In this document: piece by piece, positions 56,763 through 64,000 of the stretch | Position numbering within the stretch: the first letter of the stretch is position 1 | Layout: every line of letters begins with the position of its first letter | Assembly (NCBI GenBank): GCA_008360955.1 | Contig: LUCM01003379.1 | Span: 51,931 to 115,930 of the forward strand | Length of the DNA: 64,000 nt | Direction: 5' to 3' | DNA from: Fasciolopsis buskii | Taxonomy: Eukaryota > Platyhelminthes > Trematoda > Plagiorchiida > Fasciolidae | The notes under the pieces: model-generated | What the model saw: the letters and a program-made list of their open reading frames with translations, nothing else | The model's database searches: none | Told to the model about the DNA's origin: nothing | Translations under genes and position numbers: made by a program

Positions 56763-59244
56763 GTACATCCACCTGTCAGCCAAGCGTTCAAAATTCATTC
56801 TGTAATATCCACACAAATTAAACGGCGATAAACTGAGAGGCTTGCTGATTACGTCATAGGTGGCACAGTGGCGGGTTTTAGACAACAAGGCAATATCGAT
56901 GACTATTTGTGCGCAATTGTGGGTCGCTCGTTGGTGTTAAGGGAGCTGGACACACGGGTCACAATAAGGGAACTTCGGTCGACGTTTAACTTCGAGGATA
57001 TAATCTCCAGACGTAACAAAGTCAATTGACTATTGATCGACGGAATTGTTGTGATGAACACCGTTTTGAGTCACATTAAAACTATTTTTTGCATGCATGA
57101 TTCCACCGAATTCGGATTCGTGAACCCAGAGAAGAGCTCGAATATTGGGGATGTGCAGGTGTACCAGAACTGTGGGTGCCAAAATTAACCACGGTTGGAC
57201 ATAGAACATCTGATGCAAATGCTACCTCATACCACCAAATAACCAAACAGAAAAAGAACAACGAACAGTGGAAGACCGACTATAAAATAATAAGTTGAAA
57301 TCCAGAAGGGAAGCGATTTCGAATGCAAGAAAGCCACCGACTAAAAAACTAGGGTGGTTCAACCACTGTCCTAAAACACCACTTTGGCGGACCTTGTGGA
57401 TTCCAATCCGGCAGTCTCCTCCCCATCAGCGATCCTCTCCACTGGTTAAAAATTTCAAGATTGTTATACTATGTCATCGACTGTCCACTCCGAATCAACT
57501 AAGGTCCACCCCATTGCGGTTATAAGGACAGAGTAAAATGATTCTGGTATCAGCAACTTCTACTGAGTCGTATATTTTGTCTATAACAATAACAACATTT
57601 AGCGATTTCCGGCTGATTGTGTATTCGTTTGTGTTGCTCAAATGTCTAAATGTACATTGAAAAAATGAGCGCGGAGTACTAAAACAAATTGAAAGGAATT
57701 CGTTCTCATGATAAAGGTTGTAGGATTTCAACGTGTGATACCATTGTTCACGACTTATTTGCTGTCTAGTACTTTCATCTTCAGGATACTGGCGTGCAAT
57801 CTTAGCAGGCTTACGTGACCACTATGGTTCAGACCTTGACCGATTCACTGTGATTGAAGTGATTAATTTCATGTACACAAGCAAAATGTTTGGTGGTTAT
57901 CTGCCGACCACCAGAAAAAGGATGAAAACTCGTCAATATTTTGCTTCTTAACCACAAGAACGTGACTTCATTCCTAATCGACTATGCAGAATAGAAACCT
58001 ATTGGTAGTCTGTTGTGGTATTCCAATTATTAGTGGTGATCACAATAACGATTTTCTCTTTTATGTTCTTTTTGTATATGACATTTTACAATTAAAGACC
58101 GCGAACAAACGGTGGATAAAGTGTTGGAAATTTAAGGGGGACAATACCTATTTGAATCCAACTAGAGAATACCAAAACTTCGCGTATCACGATCGAAGTC
58201 ACATTCGGTTATTACCCAAATCCAAATAACCTATGCAACATCGTTTTCATATCAATTCCACGCCCGGTTGCTGATATTGCTCAGACATTGGGATGAAATT
58301 TCCGACCGATGGGTAATCACAACGCGGCCGTTAATCGCACCAGACCAGCAATAAAAGGTCGCCATTTGTAATTGACGGTTTTTGGGCACACTGATCGTGT
58401 TGAATAAATTGAGTATCATGTTGAATTTGAGTCTGTTCTCCAACACGCACGATATATTGCTGAGGTCACTCCCAGTTTCAAGCTCAAAGAGCAAAGGAAA
58501 AAGATGCTAGGGATTGCTTTCACTATCAAGCCGCCTATTGTGGAATTGAAATCTCAGTGTTCCTGATCACTTTATGTTTTCTCCGCATACTGTGATATCT
58601 TCAGTAAATGCACACTACACTTGGGATAACCCAACAGAAACCGACAATGCATTTTTAAACCGAATTTCTAGGGCGTCATGATGAACTAAACATCGTACTT
58701 GCAGGCTGCTTACTTGTGTCACAAATTCTTGTCACAAACAGGAAAAGTATTTCATATTGCAGCTCTTTTTAATCCCCATTTTACTTCAAGTGCATTTTTG
58801 TGTCCTACAGTAAGCCAATCATAAAAGTGGATAGTTTGCTGGTCCTAGGTTCAATCGAGTCCTAAGTATCAATAATGTTTCAGTGTCTACTGGATGCCAC
58901 GCGAGGCAAACGACTGCGCGCTTTGTACTCGACCTAGACGTGATCAGCTGCGCGAGCAAGAGTCTAGGTTAGAAGGTCAATTTTCACTGTTTTATTGTCG
59001 GCAGTGTCTGCTATATTTGGGATTTGTTGTATATGATTTCTTATCTGTACACTTCATATTTGACTACGAATTTTGTATCCATTTAGTCCTGAATTTGAAC
59101 AAATCGTCCCAATTGACTTTATTTATAACGTGTTCGACTCAATCATTTCTTGCTCCACTTCCAGATCTGTGACAATAGATGAATCCTTCTGATGGCCTCC
59201 AGTAAAGGTGTCCGTCACGGGTCAAGCAGCCAACATCGAGGCAT
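56763..59244. other. unassigned region
   Basis: Only short open frames are present. One at 58,894-59,172 (plus) starts with CALCTRPRRDQL and then becomes hydrophobic; no family is recognised. Confidence 0.3.
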
Positions 59245-59385
59245 TTCAAAATAGAGGTAGCCGGTTCCCATCAGTCCATTGTCTACCAATTTTCGCAGCT
59301 CTCTGTTGGTCGCGATCGACTTCCTGAAAATGAAGCAGATTGTTGTTTCACTAACAGGGGAACCAAGACAACTGAAAAACAGATA
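59245..59385 (+). repeat. SINE-like family L, diverged
   Basis: AGCCGGTTCCCATCAGTCC corresponds to the B box area of the 29.1-kb copy, and CGCAGCTCTCTGTTGGTCGC with TTGTTGTTTCACTAACAGG to its body. The minus-strand 130-codon frame over it is a shadow of the repeat. Confidence 0.6.
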
Positions 59386-62300
59386 CAAATTAATAAAGGT
59401 GCCCATGATTTTCATGGGTTTTATTACAGGGTTCTGTTTAGGCATTGGTTGACGAATCGTGAGTGACAAAGTGAAACAATCTTTATTACAATTGGGGAAC
59501 AAATATTTCAATAAGCAACTACTTTTTTCCGGTAGAACTGCGTTATTCGTTGGAATCTTTCCAGATCGCTTGTTCTTTATCTGCAAAATATGATTTGGTT
59601 TTATCAATCTATAAATAGCAGCTTAATGTTGCTTTATCATATTTGTTTTTAACAGATTTCTTTGTTTTTATATCAATAGGCAAAACCTTCAAAGAATTTT
59701 GCAAACGGTGTTAATTATGAAAAATAACGTTTCTATACTTTTGCTTTACACCTAGATTTTGCTTTACAAGAACTATTTGGCGTTTAGATTGCCCGAATGA
59801 AGGGAAACGCAATGTACCTTTTTTCTGTCGTTTTTCTTCACGGATCTTATTTGGGATTATGGAGTTTTGCATATTTCAGAAATTAGTCGGCTCTTTATTT
59901 TCATTTTCGCGATTCTACTATTGTAGTTCCTCATTGCCGATTTGCATGACAGCTAACGTCACAAAACTGCTAATACTGGAATTGTCACTCTTTCAAAAAC
60001 TGCCAAAAAATGCAGATTGACACTAGTGAACTGAGTCCGGTGGAATTGCTTAGACATTTTCTGCTTTTCACTAATTGCGATTAGTTACTTCAACAAACCC
60101 TTATTATTTTGTTTCTTACCCGCAAATTTATTCCAGAAAGAACACGTTCTCAGGTGGTTAAGACAGATCGACGCTCAAAAAGAGACGTAATCTGATGATG
60201 ACAGTTCGTCAAAGTATCCCTTGCTTCCTTTTGGGATTTTGTGAGCAAATTGGACATCCCTAGACACCTTTCCTACGGACACGTTTGTTTTTGCAATTTC
60301 GTTTGAATCACATTATCTCCAGAATAGATTTACAAATGCTTTTTATGGCACAATGAACTGAACAAGGAATATCAGCTTTCTTGCAATTGGACTATCCCGC
60401 ATTTATAGCAACTAAGTGCTCTCACGCCCTTAGCATATGTCAGTTTTTCACAGACATTCATTCTCTGCAATGAACATTGCAAGTGTAACATTGTGACTTT
60501 TGGGGAATATATGTAGGCTGAACGATTTACTTACGACCACGCTGATTATTTTTAGACACTTGGTACATTCTGATCAAGCAAAGTGGAAGACATTCTGTTC
60601 ACAGGCCGAGTGGCTTGCTCCCATGATCATACACAAATGAAAACCTAAGAGTTCCTCCCGCTCAATGGTCAAGGAAACACCTTTCATTAATAATTCCAGG
60701 GCTCCAGAGGATTTCCATGGGTTAAAAATGAAGTGTTTTAACCGCAATGATCAGCTTTTAAATTTCTGAATATGACCTGCCTGAAGAACTTGTTGACTTT
60801 CTCTACCTTTGTGCTCGTTAGTTGTCACTGACTGAAAATCGATTCGGCAGACAGTCGGTCATGACTTTTTTTATTCACACAGGGACGCTTATCTGAACGA
60901 TAAATGATAACCATTTTCTCGCTCTGTGGTGCATTATGACTTCAAATCTGAATGATCCGCCGTAAGCATGAGAAAAAGCACGGCCGGCTCATTTCTAAGT
61001 TTATTTTTCTTTCGAACTAACGAGCTGATGGGTGCCACATGCGAGACTCGAAGACTTTTCCTGATACCTGAGTGTGTTTTATGAAGCTTCCAAAGCATGC
61101 GGTCTAACTAGGTAGTGATGTTTGTGAAATAAAAGACATTCAAACAGTGTAAATTTGGACTGATATCCGTTTAAACCAATCTTTCAAGAAAAGTCAAGGT
61201 TGCCCTTATGCAGTTTATACACCATTCTCGGACAGTGGTGCGACCGTACTGTGGCGAATTTTTTAACTTGATCACACCGCATTGTGACCTAAGTGCTAAG
61301 ACCTGAAAACGTTGTGTGAAAATTTACTTTTTTATGGTCATGAACAACGAATAGATCATCTGAAGGCAAGTAGCAGATACCAACTACATTGAGTAAGCAA
61401 AGTTGGTCGAATACATTTAGGGAAAGAAGCTCTTTTGTAAGTTGTTTGCTAGATCACGTTCTAGCAGCATGGTTGATTGGAATTTCCCGTCGATTAAAAC
61501 AGAGTTGTTTGAGGTCACGCAGAATTGAATGTTAGCATGTTTACCCACATTCCGCAGTCTTTTCCAGTGGATCTCAGCAATAATAGTCTTATACCAATAA
61601 GTTGTTGGATTGGTTTTGGCCTTGGTGCGAACAACACATGTAAATGTTTCTTTCAGTAACACATCTGGCTCCTCACACCACCTCAACATATGACAAGAAG
61701 CTTATATGTCTGTCAACCCAGGTGGGTTGATTTTTCCATCCCGTAAAATGGCATTGTACAATTTTTAATTGGGACATTTTGAACATGAAGCTGACAGCTC
61801 ATTTGAAAAAGATTGTAATTTTGAAAAATTTACTACCGGCAACAGTTGGTTCCTTAAAACATTCACTCAATAATTTCCGAAATTACTATTTTGAAAGCAT
61901 TTTTGACTTTTACCCAACACACGTATATGAGAAATCTGTGAATATTCTTAGTTTCTCTTATAACCCGTCCAAATGTTGTTGGGAATCCAACAGTTTGGCA
62001 TTTTGCTGACATTTCCGTATAATCAGTTGCACATAATTATTGGCTTTATCTGCCACCATTTATTTGCATCCACTGCATTTAACCATCTCATGCACAACAA
62101 GCAAAGCGGATTCAATAGCTTGGTAAATTTTCATGAATTTTCTCGGATGGGCCCGGGAACGAGCATCCAACTTGCCTGTAGTTCATTAGTCGATGCATCA
62201 TCTAAGTAGATCGAATTTCATTAAGTTGACGTTTGATAAGGGGACGACAAAACGATGTCTCCTTACAAGGAAAATTGACTGGACCAAAATTGCTAAAAAC

Positions 62301-62915
62301 GCCTAATTTTGATGGCGGTCCAAAGACTTCGCAATGCCTAACTGACAGTAATTTTAATTGGAGATTACGAATCCGCATGTTTAAGACTCTGATTTTCAAT
62401 CTAAACGGTCCTGAGAACGTGTACCCATGATAACCGAATGGTGGACAAATTGCAAGCTATCTTCACTGCACACTGTTACTAAACAATAACGGTCTATGCA
62501 CAGTATGGCACATGTAGCATCGATTTCTTGATACGTTGTTAACCGGAATCGGTTCCGATAAAGGTATTTTTGCGATTGTTCAGCTGTGCATACATATGTG
62601 TTTTTCCTGACTGGTTAGCCAATGAAAATTTGCATTTTTGTTAGTTTCTATAAGAACCATTTGTGTATAGGGATATTCTAGCTACACCATTTGATATATC
62701 ATGTATGCCTTCATGAGACTGTGAGCAACCATAATCCGCAAACTCGTGATATGCATTTATATTTCAATATTTGAATCATGTGAGCGGTTTATTGGTGGCT
62801 TGTGGTTTGCGTCTGCTGATACAATTTTTCTCAGACAAACTGACCGGTGATGACGCCGGTTTTGCATATCGTTCAATAGGCCGGCGGAAACGAGCCACTT
62901 TAAGTGAAATAGATT
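59386..62915. other. AT-rich region without recognised features
   Basis: Between 59,610 and 61,410 there is no open frame of note on either strand. A small palindrome (CCCATGATTTTCATGGG) lies at about 59,401-59,417. Short frames at 61,417-62,430 lack recognisable features. Confidence 0.4.
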
Positions 62916-63010
62916 AGGAAATAATTCGCCATGTGATACATTGCTCAACTGACCATAAAGAAACCATAGAAGCACTGTACCGCAGTTCCATCCTTATTAA
63001 GACAGAATGA
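62916..63010 (-). repeat. SINE-like family S, body only
   Basis: On the minus strand it reads GGATGGAACTGCGGTACAGT, then CTATGGTTTCTTTATGGTCA and GTATCACATGGCGAATTAT, matching the inverted pair at 51.5 kb and the copy at 13.84 kb. No tRNA-like head is seen. Confidence 0.7.
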
Positions 63011-63037
63011 GCTTGTTCGCCAACTTGTGTTTTCTCA

Positions 63038-63320
63038 ATGTGCTCAGTGGGAACTTTCAAGGAATTGAAACAAGCCAAGGATCCGGCTGTACTGAAAGAG
63101 CTTAATAAGTATATTAAGTTCCGTACGAAACTGGCGCTGGCTAGAGCTCATATTCAGTTCTTGGACGACTGTATAACTGAATCTAAATTTCCAAAGCAAT
63201 ATCATATAATACCTGTAAAGAAGTAAACGAGATATACATTACAAACTTTACTCAAAGACAAGCTCTTATGAACCGGATACAATCTCATGCACAACACGAA
63301 TAGAGACGATCATGTGACAT
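63038..63320 (+). pseudogene. possible N-terminal fragment of a Penelope-like element ORF
   Basis: The 62-codon frame (63,038-63,226) contains KFRTKLALARAHIQFLDDC followed by SKFPKQYHII. The pattern of a basic helix, then HxxFLxxC, then a P-K segment resembles the region before the reverse transcriptase in some Penelope-like ORFs. In another frame, EIYITNFTQRQALMNRI continues the same flavour. No reverse transcriptase follows. The assignment is from memory of family style only. Confidence 0.3.
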
Positions 63321-64000
63321 CAACTCATGTCTCGATCCAGTGCAGTAGGTAAGAAAAACATCTTTTCGAAAGGGATACGTTTAAATCTATTGTAACAAAA
63401 ACAGTGACACCATAATGCCCAAGTTTGATGAACAATTGCAAGGATCAAACACACGAGTGACTTTCCGCAGAACCCTGATCGATTTGTTCAGCACTATGGT
63501 CATAACTCAAAGTTCAGACAAACTAATGTATACAAAAGCTTTTCATCCTGGGAGCCCAAGATTCATTTGCTGTCAAACAGCACACCCCCACAATGGACTT
63601 CAGAACTTGGATTCGAGAATCTTCTTCAATTCCGATTTATCCCGCAACAAATGAAAGCAACATAAATCAAATTTGGTGAACACTGCGATCGCGAACTAAC
63701 TCATAGCTCAGACACAACAACGATGGTCGTAATGAAGCAGAACATAAGAACAGTTAAGAAAACTTGAAAATAATAACGAAAAGAGGGTGCAGGCATATTT
63801 CCGAAATAATCGACAAAGTAACGAAAAAATGGAAGCCATGATCGAATTAACAATAAAAAATTGCAAAAATGAAAGGAGAATGATAAACGCACCAGATAGA
63901 AAAACGCCGTCTATATAATTGAAGACGACTAAAGACAAAGGTATATCAATAGGATTCTACGCACATCGAACATCAAATTCGCCTAGGAATACATACGAGA
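63321..64000. other. unassigned right edge
   Basis: Short frames on both strands (63,415-63,654 plus, 63,701-63,938 minus) have no recognisable features. The minus frame is hydrophobic but overlaps a second frame of similar composition, which suggests base bias rather than a membrane protein. Confidence 0.3.

Noticed and set aside
59215..59607. A 130-codon minus-strand frame
   Set aside because: Its C-terminal half lies on a diverged SINE family L copy and the rest has no motif.
1..64000. CRISPR arrays, operons, ribosome binding sites and bacterial terminators
   Set aside because: The retroelement classes and intron signals show eukaryotic DNA, and no regularly spaced identical repeats are present.

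Overview
This is eukaryotic DNA that is dominated by decayed transposable elements. The element set suggests a flatworm, most likely a tapeworm: one retrotransposon lineage has a craniofacial-development-2-like (RTE-clade) endonuclease, another is CR1/Jockey-like with two ORFs, tRNA-derived SINE-like repeats are present, and one candidate intron is very short (45 bp). The tapeworm assignment rests on my recognition of family style, not on a database search. I see no bacterial features, no rRNA and no convincing tRNA gene. No intact single-exon host gene is evident. All element ORFs carry stops, frameshifts or deletions, so this looks like old heterochromatin-like or intergenic sequence. Boundaries of decayed elements are approximate unless a junction is stated. 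|| Layout, 1-31 kb: this part is almost wall-to-wall retroelements. A CR1-like copy on the minus strand (CR1-A, about 1.14-5.70 kb) abuts the 5' part of an RTE element (RTE-1, 5.70-6.69 kb, minus). CR1-B (about 6.9-12.1 kb, plus) is interrupted by a 5'-truncated RTE copy (RTE-3, 10,018-10,976) flanked by a 13-bp target-site duplication. An unnamed repeat (called R1 here), SINE-like pieces and a diverged ~115-bp repeat fill 12.4-14.6 kb. From 14.7 to 28.9 kb I reconstruct a three-level nest. A minus-strand CR1 copy (CR1-E) is split by a minus-strand RTE (RTE-2), and a perfect 12-bp duplication sits at 15,546-15,557 and 28,251-28,262. RTE-2 is itself split by about 10.46 kb (17,704-28,164) that holds CR1-C (plus) and the R1 element. 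The R1 element carries a broken, intron-containing gene joining a MULE-type transposase N-terminus to a C-terminal PHD finger. || Layout, 31-38 kb: this is lower in mobile elements and holds two candidate host genes. A minus-strand gene is predicted with exons at 34,082-33,656 and 32,288-32,050; splice signals and reading phase agree, and the intron holds an (ATT)n microsatellite. A plus-strand exon pair lies at 37,055-37,406 and 37,452-37,540, with one in-frame stop. || Layout, 42.3-44.8 kb: a heavily decayed plus-strand RTE copy (RTE-4) whose 3' coding end differs from the other copies. || Layout, 45-64 kb: AT-richer DNA with few recognisable elements. I see three SINE-like loci (an inverted pair at 51.5 kb, 56.7 kb and 59.3 kb), one more SINE-like body at 62.9 kb, and a possible Penelope-like fragment at 63.0 kb. 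Nothing in the window works together as a pathway. The story is one of successive insertions, internal deletions and decay. The most unusual items are the MULE-PHD gene, the nested insertion with its junction hairpin, and the RTE-2 copy that keeps both ends and its endonuclease but has lost its whole reverse transcriptase.
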